NCBI RefSeq assembly: GCF_023646285.1
Contig: NZ_JAMOKX010000001.1
Coordinates: 62,001 to 126,000 of the forward strand
DNA length: 64,000 nt
Direction of reading: 5' to 3'
Origin: Helicobacter colisuis
GTDB taxonomy: Bacteria > Campylobacterota > Campylobacteria > Campylobacterales > Helicobacteraceae
Shown: positions 45,139 to 54,526 of the stretch, one piece after another
Position numbering within the stretch: position 1 is the stretch's first letter
How the letters are laid out: each line of letters opens with the position of its first letter
Notes under the pieces: generated by a model
Databases searched by the model: none
The model's input: the letters and a program-made list of their open reading frames with translations, nothing else
Told to the model about the DNA's origin: nothing
Program-made: the position numbers and the translations under genes

Positions 45139-46566
45139 ATGACAGGTTATTTGGTTGCCATTAATGCCAAAACAAAACGTGGAGCAATTGAACAAGCCAA
45201 CAATAAGCGCCGCTACGAATTTGATTTACATATTTGGAAAGGAAAATTAGATGAACTAACACCTAATAGAGAAGTTGAATTTGAAGTCTCTGATTCTAAA
45301 GAAGTTATCTTTGTTAAACCAAAATTCATTAAAGAAAATTTTGAAATCCACCAAACCAAAAGCATCAAAGATTGCATTTATGATTATTATGGGAGAGTTG
45401 AAGATATTATCAAACGCTACCAAAAAGATATTAAATCCAAAAAAGAATTAGATTTTTTACGCATTAAACGCTTTTTATTCACAGCTTATAATGATCTCTT
45501 TGAACTAGATAGCACGATTCCAAACCTTGCTTTAAGCAATCTCAAATCCGAACTAACTGCTTTGGATAAAACCTATGAAATCTTTATAAAAAAAGCTTCT
45601 TATCCTCCCATATATTCTTATGAAAAAATTTTTTTAGCAAAGCAAATTGAATATGTTAAAACTGAAGAACTTATTCAAACCACACAATCTATCATCAAAA
45701 GCGCCACAATACAACAAGTCTCTATGGGAGAGGCGCTTAAAAGACTTGAAGAACAATTTGCCAAACGCAATGATCAAAACTCCGCAAACTATATCCAAGC
45801 ACAATCTTATCTTAAAAATTTTCGTAAAAAATATGTTGATTTACTCCATTATCTTTCCTTACAAAAGGAGAAATTAACTAAAATCACTAAGGCTAAAGAA
45901 GAATTTTATGATAAATTCTATGAACCTTTTTTAAAAGGCTATCTCCCACTCATCAAAGCTTTTAAAACAGATTTTATCAAGCTCTTAAACACCAAAGCTT
46001 TTGACTTAGATTTTTTATTATGGCAAAGAGCTAAGGGAAGTTTAAGTGTTCGGCGTTTCTTTATTGAAGCGGGTATCACAGGAACTTATAGCTCAAAGAC
46101 TTTTTTAAAATACTTTCTTAGAAGTCTTGATAAAACAAAAATTCGCAAAGAAACACAATCACTTTTTGATTTGCTTAAATACTTAGAAGCTTTTAGTAAA
46201 AAAAATATTTTACTAATCCAAAATTCAAAAGAAGATAGCAAGCGCTATCAAGAATACCTAAAAAAATTTGACAATGATTTACAGATGACAACCTCTAACA
46301 AACCCCAAAACAATCTCAATCCAACTTTACAATCTCATTATGATGTTATTGTGATGGAATGGGTAGTCAATAAAATGAGCCTTTTAGAGTTTATCCAAAA
46401 ATATTACCAAACCTTTAAAGCAGAAAAAGAAATCAATTTTTGTGCTATTGTGCCTAAAAACTTCGATAAATCTCTTATGGAAGATGCTAAGAAAAAGGGA
46501 ATTATTTATTTTATCACCCAAGGAGATGTGGATCAATTTATTGATATGATGCGCATGATTTTATAA
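45139..46566 (+). CDS. Unknown protein with cold-shock/OB-like N-terminus and degenerate receiver-like C-terminus
   Basis: 475 residues, not recognised as a named family. Residues 1-70 look like a small OB/cold-shock-type beta domain (G-Y-L-V-A-I-N; R-Y-E-F-D-L; R-E-V-E-F-E-V). Residues ~80-390 are helical with coiled-coil character. From about 398 the sequence resembles a CheY-like receiver: hydrophobic strand Y401-D-V-I-V-M-E407-W with Glu where the phospho-Asp would be, then M-S-L-L-E-F, C-A-I-V-P and G-I-I-Y-F-I, with the conserved Lys missing. A constitutive pseudo-receiver is therefore suggested. It precedes hisC and the fliF-fliG-fliH genes, but has its own promoter. A role in motility or RNA-linked regulation would be inference. 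Confidence 0.6.
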   Translation: MTGYLVAINAKTKRGAIEQANNKRRYEFDLHIWKGKLDELTPNREVEFEVSDSKEVIFVKPKFIKENFEIHQTKSIKDCIYDYYGRVEDIIKRYQKDIKSKKELDFLRIKRFLFTAYNDLFELDSTIPNLALSNLKSELTALDKTYEIFIKKASYPPIYSYEKIFLAKQIEYVKTEELIQTTQSIIKSATIQQVSMGEALKRLEEQFAKRNDQNSANYIQAQSYLKNFRKKYVDLLHYLSLQKEKLTKITKAKEEFYDKFYEPFLKGYLPLIKAFKTDFIKLLNTKAFDLDFLLWQRAKGSLSVRRFFIEAGITGTYSSKTFLKYFLRSLDKTKIRKETQSLFDLLKYLEAFSKKNILLIQNSKEDSKRYQEYLKKFDNDLQMTTSNKPQNNLNPTLQSHYDVIVMEWVVNKMSLLEFIQKYYQTFKAEKEINFCAIVPKNFDKSLMEDAKKKGIIYFITQGDVDQFIDMMRMIL

Positions 46567-46589
46567 AATCCCAAACTTCTTTAATGGAA

Positions 46590-46610
46590 ATTTTGCTACA
46601 ATAGCAAAAT
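46590..46610 (+). promoter_or_regulatory. Inverted repeat carrying the hisC -10
   Basis: ATTTTGCTA, a 3-base centre and TAGCAAAAT form a 9-bp-arm dyad. TACAAT (46597-46602) in its centre fits a -10. T-rich sequence follows, so it could alternatively terminate the upstream gene. Confidence 0.45.
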
Positions 46611-46643
46611 AATTTTTACTTTTTTATTTTAGGGTATTTGAAT

Positions 46644-47741
46644 ATGACTTTTAATTCCACTTTAGATTTAATCCAGACCTATGAAGCTGGAAAGCCAATA
46701 GAGTTAGTTGTAAGAGAATTTGGTATCGCTTCAAAAGATATTGTTAAACTTGCCTCCAATGAAAATCCGCTTGGTGCAAGTCCAAAAGCCATAGAAGCAA
46801 TTACAAAAAATGCCGCAAATGCGCATTTATATCCAGATGATTCAATGTTTGCCTTAAAAGAAGGCTTAAGCAAACACTATCAAGTCAATTCAAAGCAAAT
46901 CATTATTGGAGCAGGAAGCGATCAAATCATTGAATTCTGTATCCACGCAAAAGCTAATAAAAATAGCAAAGTCTTAATGGCAAAAACCACATTTGCAATG
47001 TATGAAATTTACTCTAAAATGGTGGGCGCAACTATCATCAAAGCACAAAGCCAATTTCATAACCTTAAAGAGTTTTTAGAACTTTATAAAACTCACAATC
47101 CATCTATCATCTTTCTTTGTGTCCCAAACAATCCCTTAGGTGAGTGTTTAGGTAAAGATGAAATTTTTGATTTTCTAAGCAAAATCGATTCAGAAACACT
47201 TGTAATTATTGATGGTGCCTACCAAGAATACGCAAAAGTCAAAGACACAAGCAAAGCCATTAATCCAAAAGAACTCATTCAAAGTTTTCCTAATGCAATT
47301 TATTTAGGAACTTTTTCTAAAGCTTATGGATTAGGCGGTATGAGAGTTGGATATGGAATTGCCATGGAAGAAATCATACAAGCACTCTTAAAAGTGCGTC
47401 CGCCCTTTAATATCACCACCCTTTCTCTTGTAGCTGCCATTGAAGCACTAAAAGACCAAGAACATATCAAGCAAACTACCAAAAACAATTTAGAGCAAAT
47501 GAAACTCTATGAAGATTACGCTAATAAAAAAAGTATTTCATACATTCCATCTTATGGGAATTTCATTACTTATCTTTTTGAAAAACCACTTGATTCAACT
47601 CTTATTGCTGATTATCTTCTCAAAAAAGGAATGATTATTCGCAATCTTGCTTCTTATGGATTGAATGCTATTCGTATTACCATTGGGACAGAAAGTCAGA
47701 ATCAACGCTTTTTTGCTCTTTTTGATGAATTCTTGGGATAG
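46644..47741 (+). CDS. hisC: Histidinol-phosphate aminotransferase
   Basis: About 365 residues from the ATG at 46644, 9 bases after AGGG; a TTG two codons earlier is less well placed. Class I/II fold with A-S-N-E-N-P-L-G near 35, P-N-N-P-L-G near 155 and the PLP lysine in [11 protein letters not shown] near 220. It acts in histidine synthesis. The hisC-fliF linkage is shared with C. jejuni. It may also transaminate aromatic precursors. Confidence 0.93.
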   Translation: MTFNSTLDLIQTYEAGKPIELVVREFGIASKDIVKLASNENPLGASPKAIEAITKNAANAHLYPDDSMFALKEGLSKHYQVNSKQIIIGAGSDQIIEFCIHAKANKNSKVLMAKTTFAMYEIYSKMVGATIIKAQSQFHNLKEFLELYKTHNPSIIFLCVPNNPLGECLGKDEIFDFLSKIDSETLVIIDGAYQEYAKVKDTSKAINPKELIQSFPNAIYLGTFSKAYGLGGMRVGYGIAMEEIIQALLKVRPPFNITTLSLVAAIEALKDQEHIKQTTKNNLEQMKLYEDYANKKSISYIPSYGNFITYLFEKPLDSTLIADYLLKKGMIIRNLASYGLNAIRITIGTESQNQRFFALFDEFLG

Positions 47742-47751
47742 TAAGTAAAAA

Positions 47752-49479
47752 ATGGATTTAAAAGTATTATTTGAACAAATAAGAAGCCTTTACAAACGCC
47801 TTAATAAAAAACAAAAAATTGTTATTTTAGCTACTATTGTAGCCATTGTTGCTTTTATATCAGGCTTGATTGTTTGGAATTCTATAAACAATAAAGCTGG
47901 GGTAATGTATCCGGGGTATGCTGTTTTGTTTGAAGGAGTTAGCCCAGAAGATGGAGCGTTAATTATCCAGCAACTCCAACAAGACAAAATCCCTTATCGC
48001 ATCCCTAAGGACAATACAATTTTAATCCCACAAGAGCTTGTTTATGAGCAAAGAATGAAACTCGCAAGCAATGGGATTCCAAAAAGTAGCAAAGTAGGCT
48101 TTGAAATCTTTGATACAAAAGATTTTGGCGCCACGGATTTTGATCAGAGAATCAAATACCTCCGCGCCATTGAGGGAGAACTTGCAAGAACTATTGAAAG
48201 TCTCTCTCCAATCCAAAAAGCAACCGTGCATCTTGCGCAACCCGAAAGAAGCGTTTTTGTAAGTGAGCAAACTCCACCTACTGCTTCTGTTGTTTTAGCG
48301 TTCAAACCAGCACAAACTCTTACCCCTAAGCAAATCTCCGGTATCAAAAATATTGTTTCTTCTGCAGTGCCTAATTTAACCATTGAAAATGTGGAAGTTG
48401 TCAATGAAAAAGGTGAGCCTCTTAGCGAACTAGATGAGCTAGGTGGCGCAAGGGAATTAGCTGCTGCACAATTGCGTTATAAAAATAACTTTGAGCAATC
48501 TTTGGAAGAAAAGATTATCAATATTCTAGCTCCTATTGCAGGTGGAAGAGAGGGCGTGGTAGCCAAGGTAACTGCGGAATTTGATTTTGCTCAAAAAGAA
48601 AGTACACAAGAATACTATGACCCAAGCAATGTCGTAAGAAGCGAACAAAACCTTGAAGAAAAACGCGAAGGTTTTAAGCCCAAAGAAATAGGTGGAGTCC
48701 CAGGAGTAGTCAGCAATATCGGACCTATCCAAGGTTTAGAAGATGAAGACAATAAAGAACGCTATGAAAAATCACAAACTACTACAAACTATGAAATTAG
48801 CAAAACTATCTCTAATATCAAAGGAGAATTTGCCACAATTAGACGCCTTTCTGCAGCCGTAGTTGTTGATGGTAAATACCTAAAACAACTTGATGAAAAT
48901 GGCGTTGAACAGCTACAATACACCGCACTAAACCAAGGTGAAATGGAGCAAATCTCTGCACTTGTAAGACAAGCTATTGGCTTTAACGAACAAAGGGGCG
49001 ATGAAGTCTCTGTAAGCAACTTCCAGCTTAATGGACAAAATTCAGGCTTTAAGGCTAGAACTCCGCTAGAGCGTTTCTTAGAGACTACACAAAATCTACT
49101 TGCACCTTTTATGCCGCTTCTTAAGTATGTCATTGTGGGGATTATTTTATTCTTGTTCTACAAAAAGGTCATCTTGCCTTTCAGCGAGAGAATGCTTGAA
49201 GCCAAAGCTGATGAAGAAGAAGAAATCGAATCGCTTCTTAAGATTGATGAAGATGAAGAAGAAAGTAGTGATAAACTTAATGAAGTTAGAAGACGCATTG
49301 AAGATCAACTTGGCTTTGGCAATGGAAGCAATGAAGATGAAGTTAAATACGGAGTTCTTTTAGAGAAAATTCGTGAAATCGCCCAAGAAAAACCAACCGA
49401 ATTAGCCAATTTATTTCAAACTTTGGTGCATGATGAATTAGGAATTGATAGTATTGGTGCACCAAGAGGAGGTAAATAA
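47752..49479 (+). CDS. fliF: Flagellar MS-ring protein FliF
   Basis: 575 residues. Helix 1 at about 24-43, YscJ/FliF ring-building domains including L-F-E-G-V-S-P-E-D-G and N-E-K-G-E-P-L, a second helix at about 453-472, and an acidic C-terminal tail that binds FliG. It builds the inner-membrane MS ring that houses the export gate. First of fliF-fliG-fliH; 10 bases after hisC. Confidence 0.96.
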   Translation: MDLKVLFEQIRSLYKRLNKKQKIVILATIVAIVAFISGLIVWNSINNKAGVMYPGYAVLFEGVSPEDGALIIQQLQQDKIPYRIPKDNTILIPQELVYEQRMKLASNGIPKSSKVGFEIFDTKDFGATDFDQRIKYLRAIEGELARTIESLSPIQKATVHLAQPERSVFVSEQTPPTASVVLAFKPAQTLTPKQISGIKNIVSSAVPNLTIENVEVVNEKGEPLSELDELGGARELAAAQLRYKNNFEQSLEEKIINILAPIAGGREGVVAKVTAEFDFAQKESTQEYYDPSNVVRSEQNLEEKREGFKPKEIGGVPGVVSNIGPIQGLEDEDNKERYEKSQTTTNYEISKTISNIKGEFATIRRLSAAVVVDGKYLKQLDENGVEQLQYTALNQGEMEQISALVRQAIGFNEQRGDEVSVSNFQLNGQNSGFKARTPLERFLETTQNLLAPFMPLLKYVIVGIILFLFYKKVILPFSERMLEAKADEEEEIESLLKIDEDEEESSDKLNEVRRRIEDQLGFGNGSNEDEVKYGVLLEKIREIAQEKPTELANLFQTLVHDELGIDSIGAPRGGK

Positions 49480-49481
49480 TC

Positions 49482-50516
49482 ATGCCATCTATCACATTAA
49501 ATCCGAGACAACAAGCGCAATATGATGAATTCTCTATGGCGGAAAAAATCGCTATTTTATTAGTTCAGTTAGGTGATGAAATTACTGGGGAAGTTTTTTC
49601 GCATCTTGACTTAGATTCTATTACTGAAATCTCAAAATACATCGCCCAAAATTCCGGTGTAGATAAAACTATCGCTGCGGCTATTTTAGAAGAATTTTAT
49701 GCTATTTTTCAATCCAATCAATACATTTCAACAGGTGGTTTTGAATATGCTAAAGAATTACTCTATCGCACACTAGGTCCAGAAGCTGCCAAAAGAGTTT
49801 TGGATAAACTTGCAAAATCAATGCAATCTTCACAAAATTTTGCTTATCTTTCGCGTGTGCGCCCACAACAACTTTCAGACTTTATTATTCACGAGCATCC
49901 GCAAACTATTGCTCTAATTCTTGCACACATGGATCCTACTAATGCTGCAGAAACATTAAGTTTCTTTTCAGATGATTTGCGCGCAGAAATCGCCATTCGT
50001 ATGGCTAATCTTGGTGATATTTCCCCCAATGTTGTCAAGCGCGTTTCAACCGTTTTGGAAAATAAGCTCGAATCGCTTACAAGCTACAAAGTAGAAGTGG
50101 GTGGTGTGCGTGCTGTTGCAGAAGTCTTTAACCGCTTAGGTCAAAAAGCCGCTAAGGCAACTATTGCTTATATCGAACAAATTGATGATCAATTAGCAGG
50201 TGCGATTAAAGAAATGATGTTTACCTTTGAAGATATTGAAAAGCTTGATAATAACGCCATTAGAGAGATTCTAAAAATTGTCGATAAAAAAGACTTGATT
50301 CTAGCACTTAAAGCTTCTCCAGAGGAGCTTAAACAAAAATTTATGTCCAATATGTCTCAAAGGGCTAGTGATCAGTTTTTAGAAGAAATGCAATTTTTAG
50401 GCGCTGTTAAGGTTAAAGATGTTGAAGCTGCACAAAGAAGAATTGTAGAAACCGTGCAATCACTCTCTGAACAAGGCGTAATACAAATTGGCGAACAAGA
50501 GGATACCATTGAATAA
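49482..50516 (+). CDS. fliG: Flagellar motor switch protein FliG
   Basis: 344 residues in N, middle and C domains. The E-H-P-Q-T-I-A-L-I-L motif is near 130, and the C-terminal torque helix carries the charged residues of D-D-Q-L-A-G-A-I-K-E and F-E-D-I near 285. It sits 2 bases after fliF and forms the rotor face that meets the stator. Confidence 0.96.
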   Translation: MPSITLNPRQQAQYDEFSMAEKIAILLVQLGDEITGEVFSHLDLDSITEISKYIAQNSGVDKTIAAAILEEFYAIFQSNQYISTGGFEYAKELLYRTLGPEAAKRVLDKLAKSMQSSQNFAYLSRVRPQQLSDFIIHEHPQTIALILAHMDPTNAAETLSFFSDDLRAEIAIRMANLGDISPNVVKRVSTVLENKLESLTSYKVEVGGVRAVAEVFNRLGQKAAKATIAYIEQIDDQLAGAIKEMMFTFEDIEKLDNNAIREILKIVDKKDLILALKASPEELKQKFMSNMSQRASDQFLEEMQFLGAVKVKDVEAAQRRIVETVQSLSEQGVIQIGEQEDTIE

Positions 50517-51378
50517 CATTAACGAACACAAAAACATCATCACAGAAGAAAGAAAATCAAAACACGATATTCAAAAATATAGTTTTAGAAATATGGAAGT
50601 TGCCAAAAAACAACAAACTTTAGATACAAAAAAAGATTTTGCACAAAAGGAGCCAGAACCAACTATATCACAAACCTCTCCTATATCTCAAGATTTATCA
50701 GAAGAGCAAATTCAAGAAGTGCAAAAAATAGAAGAAATACCAGTTCAAGTAGCTCCTTCACTCAAACTCTTTGAAACAGAGGTTGTTGATAAGATTCTCC
50801 AAAAGAGTGATGTTCTAGCGCAATCTTTGCAAAAACTCCAAGAACAATTTGATAAACAAGAAAAAGAAATTAGCCAAAAAGTTATTGAAGCCAAAGCTGA
50901 AGCCAAAGAACAAGGATTTAATGAAGGCTATCAAAAAGCCAAACAAGAATTAGAAACGCAAATCAATAGCCAAAAAGAGCTTTATTCTTTAAGCATTAAA
51001 CGCATTGATGAGCATATTAGTAATGCCAAAAATCACATTATTAATCTTGAGAAAGAATTGAGCTCTATCGCACTTGACATCGCCAAAGAAGTCATCACCA
51101 ATGAAGTCAATACTAATAGCGCTAAAATCGCTACTTCTCTAGCAAGAAATCTCCTGCAAAATCTTGCAGAAAATACACAAGTTACACTAAAAGTTTTCCC
51201 AGGGGACTTAGAAGAGCTAAAAGAAACATTGCAAGATTTAAATAATGTAAGCATTCAAGGAGATCCAGCAATCGCCAAAGGAGGTGTAATTATTTTAAGT
51301 AATGAAGGCAATATTGATGGAGATATTTATATGCGTTTTGAAGCCCTTAAAAAATCCATTTTAGAAAGTAGATTCTAA
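50509..51378 (+). CDS. fliH: Flagellar export apparatus regulator FliH
   Basis: About 289 residues from a TTG at 50509, 5 bases after AAGAGGA; a longer reading from TTG 50488 is possible. Charged, Gln/Glu-rich N-terminus, long coiled coil (about 95-190) containing A-K-A-E-A-K-E-Q-G-F-N-E-G-Y, then the FliH/V-ATPase-E-like C-terminal domain with G-D-L-E-E-L near 240 and G-G-V-I near 270. It controls the FliI ATPase. Overlaps fliG by 8 bases and dxs by 1. Confidence 0.88.
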   Translation: MNNINEHKNIITEERKSKHDIQKYSFRNMEVAKKQQTLDTKKDFAQKEPEPTISQTSPISQDLSEEQIQEVQKIEEIPVQVAPSLKLFETEVVDKILQKSDVLAQSLQKLQEQFDKQEKEISQKVIEAKAEAKEQGFNEGYQKAKQELETQINSQKELYSLSIKRIDEHISNAKNHIINLEKELSSIALDIAKEVITNEVNTNSAKIATSLARNLLQNLAENTQVTLKVFPGDLEELKETLQDLNNVSIQGDPAIAKGGVIILSNEGNIDGDIYMRFEALKKSILESRF

Positions 51379-53255
51379 TGTCTCTTGATCCAAAATACTT
51401 AGAAATTTTAAAAAAAGATAATTTTAACGAGGATGATTATATCACACTCAATGAGTTGGCACAGGCTATACGCCAAAGAATCTTAGAGGTTGTCTCCAAA
51501 AATGGTGGTCATCTAAGCTCCTGTTTAGGATCTGTAGAATTAATTATAGCAATGCATTGTGTTTTTGATTCGCCAAATGATCCTTTTATTTTTGATGTTA
51601 GCCACCAAGCTTATGCGCACAAACTTCTAACAGATCGTTGGGATAGCTTTGAAACCTTGCGTCAAACCAATGGTATTAGTGGTTTTACAAAACCTCAAGA
51701 AAGCAATCACGACTATTTCATAGCAGGACACAGCTCCACTTCTATCTCCCTTGGAGTAGGAGTAGCAAAAGCTTTTTTACTTAATCACTCTAAAAATATT
51801 CCCGTTGTTTTAATTGGAGATGGCGCAATGAGCGCTGGATTAGCTTATGAAGCTCTTAATGAGCTAGGTGATAGAAAATATCCTATGGTGATTATTTTAA
51901 ATGATAATGAAATGAGTATTGCAGAGCCTATTGGCGCAATTAGTAAGTATCTTTCCCAAGTCATTGCAGGAAGTTTTATTCAAAAAATCAAATCAAAAGT
52001 GAGTAATGCTTTTAACAAAATGCCAAATGCTACTTACCTAGCTAAACGATTTGAAGAATCCCTTAAACTTATCACCCCAGGATTACTCTTTGAAGAACTT
52101 GGGTTAGAATACATTGGTCCTATTAATGGACATAATCTTAAAGAATTAATCAATGTATTCAAACTTGCCAAAAATTTAAAAAAACCTATTGTAGTGCATA
52201 CTCAAACACTAAAAGGCAAAGGCTATCCTTATGCAGAAGGTCATTTAGAACATTGGCATGGTGTGAGTCCTTTTGATATGCAAAAGGGAGTTTCTCTTTC
52301 ACAATCAACTTCCAAAAGCCCAACTCAAATCTTTGCGCAAACGCTTTTAGAATACGCACAAAATGATTCAAAAATAGTGGGTATCACCGCAGCAATGCCA
52401 AGCGGAACAGGGCTTGATTTACTTATCAAGCACTTTCCTAAACGCTTTTGGGATGTTGCTATTGCTGAACAACATGCCACAACACAAGCAAGCTCTTTGG
52501 CAAAAGAAGGCTTTAAGCCCTTTGTTGCTATTTATTCCACCTTTTTGCAACGCGCTTTTGATCAGCTAATCCATGATGTAGGCATTATGAAAATGCCAGT
52601 TAAATTTGCTATTGATCGCGCAGGAATTGTGGGTGAAGATGGAGAAACTCATCAGGGTGTTTTTGATATTGCCTATCTTAAAATAATCCCTAATTTTACA
52701 CTTTTTGCACCACGCGATAATGCTACTTTAAAAGAAGCCATTGCTTTTGCAAAAGATTTTTCTGATGGACCTTGTGCTTTCCGCTATCCTAGAAAATCAT
52801 TTTTGCTTGAAGATAATCTCATTCAGCCCACTCCTTTTATCTATGGCAAACTAGAGATTTTACAAGAAGCTAAAAGCGATATCTTACTTATTGGTTATGG
52901 CAATGGGGTTGGTAGAGCTATAAAATGTGCTCAGATTCTAAAAGAATCAAACCTAGAATGTGGCATAGTAGATCTACGATTCCTAAAACCACTTGATGAA
53001 GTATCCTTACAGAATCTTGGACAAAGATATTCTTGTTGGTTTATCTTTAGCGATAGTGCCAAAATGGGTGGAGTTGGCGAATCACTTTGCACCCTAGCCC
53101 AAAATTACAATCTTTCAATCAAAATTCATTCTTTTGAATTTGAAGATACTTTTATTCCTCATGGTATAACACAAGAAATAGAATCTCTAATGGGAGCTAA
53201 TCCACAAAATATTGCCAAAGAAATTTTAAAGATCATAGGAAAAGAAAATGTATAA
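51378..53255 (+). CDS. dxs: 1-Deoxy-D-xylulose-5-phosphate synthase
   Basis: 625 residues of the transketolase family. Thiamine-binding G-D-G-A-M-S-A-G near 147 with N-D-N-E-M-S-I, the central D-R-A-G-I-V-G-E-D-G-E-T-H-Q-G near 415, and a C-terminal domain. It makes DXP from pyruvate and glyceraldehyde 3-phosphate, the first MEP step, feeding the IspDF enzyme at 3.3 kb. Its ATG overlaps the fliH stop, so it is co-translated with flagellar genes, an order shared with H. pylori and C. jejuni. Confidence 0.97.
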   Translation: MSLDPKYLEILKKDNFNEDDYITLNELAQAIRQRILEVVSKNGGHLSSCLGSVELIIAMHCVFDSPNDPFIFDVSHQAYAHKLLTDRWDSFETLRQTNGISGFTKPQESNHDYFIAGHSSTSISLGVGVAKAFLLNHSKNIPVVLIGDGAMSAGLAYEALNELGDRKYPMVIILNDNEMSIAEPIGAISKYLSQVIAGSFIQKIKSKVSNAFNKMPNATYLAKRFEESLKLITPGLLFEELGLEYIGPINGHNLKELINVFKLAKNLKKPIVVHTQTLKGKGYPYAEGHLEHWHGVSPFDMQKGVSLSQSTSKSPTQIFAQTLLEYAQNDSKIVGITAAMPSGTGLDLLIKHFPKRFWDVAIAEQHATTQASSLAKEGFKPFVAIYSTFLQRAFDQLIHDVGIMKMPVKFAIDRAGIVGEDGETHQGVFDIAYLKIIPNFTLFAPRDNATLKEAIAFAKDFSDGPCAFRYPRKSFLLEDNLIQPTPFIYGKLEILQEAKSDILLIGYGNGVGRAIKCAQILKESNLECGIVDLRFLKPLDEVSLQNLGQRYSCWFIFSDSAKMGGVGESLCTLAQNYNLSIKIHSFEFEDTFIPHGITQEIESLMGANPQNIAKEILKIIGKENV

Positions 53256-53946
53256 AATCTTATTTTTCTTGTGTTTTATGTTTTCACAATCCATTTTTGC
53301 GCAAGATGACTTTTTAAATGAATTTGAATCTGAATACACTTCAACAGCCATCAACGATCCTTTTGAAACTTATAATCGCTTTATGAGCAATGTCAATTGG
53401 GGGATTTATGATTATGTTTTTAGCCCTGCCCTAGAGAGTTACAACGCCGTTACTCCACTTGGATTAAGAATTGGTATTTATAACTTTTTTGACAACCTTG
53501 CTTCCCCCTTGCGTTTTCTCTCGCAATTATTAACTTTACATTTTAAAGAAGCAGGTAATGAGTTTGCAAGATTCTCGCTTAATAGCACCTTTGGAATTGG
53601 AGGAATCTTAGATATTGCAACCCCAAATGGCTTGTATTCTAAGCGTTCTGACTTTGGAATCACCTTTGGGAGATGGGGGCTTGATGGAGAATTCTACTTT
53701 GTTTTGCCATTACTTGGTCCCTCAAATTTTCGCGACATTCTTGCAATGCCTCTTAATGCTCTTACTTATCCTACTACTTATATTGATTCTTTTTGGACTT
53801 CTAGCACCATTTATACTTTAAAAGAATTTAACTACACTGCAAGACATAAAGACACCATTGATACATTAAGAAGAGATGGTTTAGATTCTTATATCTTAAT
53901 GAGAAATGCTTATGAGCAATTTAGAAATGAATTAATCAAGGAGTAA
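53248..53946 (+). CDS. mlaA: MlaA (VacJ)-family outer-membrane lipid-asymmetry protein
   Basis: 232 residues. Signal peptide (F-F-L-C-F-M-F-S-Q-S-I-F-A) with likely cleavage after A19. Core MlaA motifs are N-D-P-F-E-T-Y-N-R near 33, F-D-N-L near 77, and F-G-I-G-G-I-L-D near 110. MlaA removes misplaced phospholipid from the outer leaflet and gives it to MlaC. Unlike E. coli MlaA, no proper lipobox is seen: the only early Cys follows F-F-L. Overlaps dxs by 8 bases and is followed 3 bases later by mlaC. Confidence 0.9.
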   Translation: MYKILFFLCFMFSQSIFAQDDFLNEFESEYTSTAINDPFETYNRFMSNVNWGIYDYVFSPALESYNAVTPLGLRIGIYNFFDNLASPLRFLSQLLTLHFKEAGNEFARFSLNSTFGIGGILDIATPNGLYSKRSDFGITFGRWGLDGEFYFVLPLLGPSNFRDILAMPLNALTYPTTYIDSFWTSSTIYTLKEFNYTARHKDTIDTLRRDGLDSYILMRNAYEQFRNELIKE

Positions 53947-53949
53947 CCT

Positions 53950-54525
53950 ATGAAATTTGTTTTAAGCTTTTTATTTTTGGTGTTTTCAAGTTTTGCACTT
54001 GAATTTAACCAAATCGATAAAACTATGGAAAACAAAATCAATAAAACCTTACAAATCCTACAAACTTCTAATCAAAGCATAAACGCTATTGCACAAGAAA
54101 TTTTTAATCTTTTTGATATGGTCTTTGATTATGAACTTATGGCAAAACTCTCCCTCTCAAAAAAATACAAAGACTTAACAAAAGATCAGCAAAACGCCTT
54201 TAATAAAGCCTTTGAAGCAAGTCTAAAACGCAGTTTTACTGATAAACTTCATCTTTACAAAGATGAAACAATAAAAGTCTTAGGTGGAGAAAAAATCAAA
54301 AATAATCGCTACAACCTCAAAACTTCTATTATTTTAGATGGAAAAATCAACTACATTATCTTTAAATTTAGAGAATCAAATGGTGATTGGAAAATCTATG
54401 ATGTTGATGTTTTAGGTATTAGCGTTATCCAAACTTACCGCTCACAATTTGCTGATATTATTGATCAACAAGGCTTTGAAGCCCTGCTAAAAAAATTAGA
54501 AAGTGAAATTATCTTTGAAAATTAA
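53950..54525 (+). CDS. mlaC: MlaC/Ttg2D-family periplasmic phospholipid shuttle
   Basis: 191 residues. Signal peptide of about 17 residues ending F-A-L-E. Typical MlaC features are F-D-Y-E-L-M-A-K near 60, F-N-K-A-F-E-A-S-L near 86, and D-W-K-I-Y-D-V-D-V-L-G-I-S near 150. It carries lipid between membranes. Between mlaA and an RND permease, as in Cj1371-Cj1373. Confidence 0.9.
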   Translation: MKFVLSFLFLVFSSFALEFNQIDKTMENKINKTLQILQTSNQSINAIAQEIFNLFDMVFDYELMAKLSLSKKYKDLTKDQQNAFNKAFEASLKRSFTDKLHLYKDETIKVLGGEKIKNNRYNLKTSIILDGKINYIIFKFRESNGDWKIYDVDVLGISVIQTYRSQFADIIDQQGFEALLKKLESEIIFEN

Positions 54526-54526
54526 T

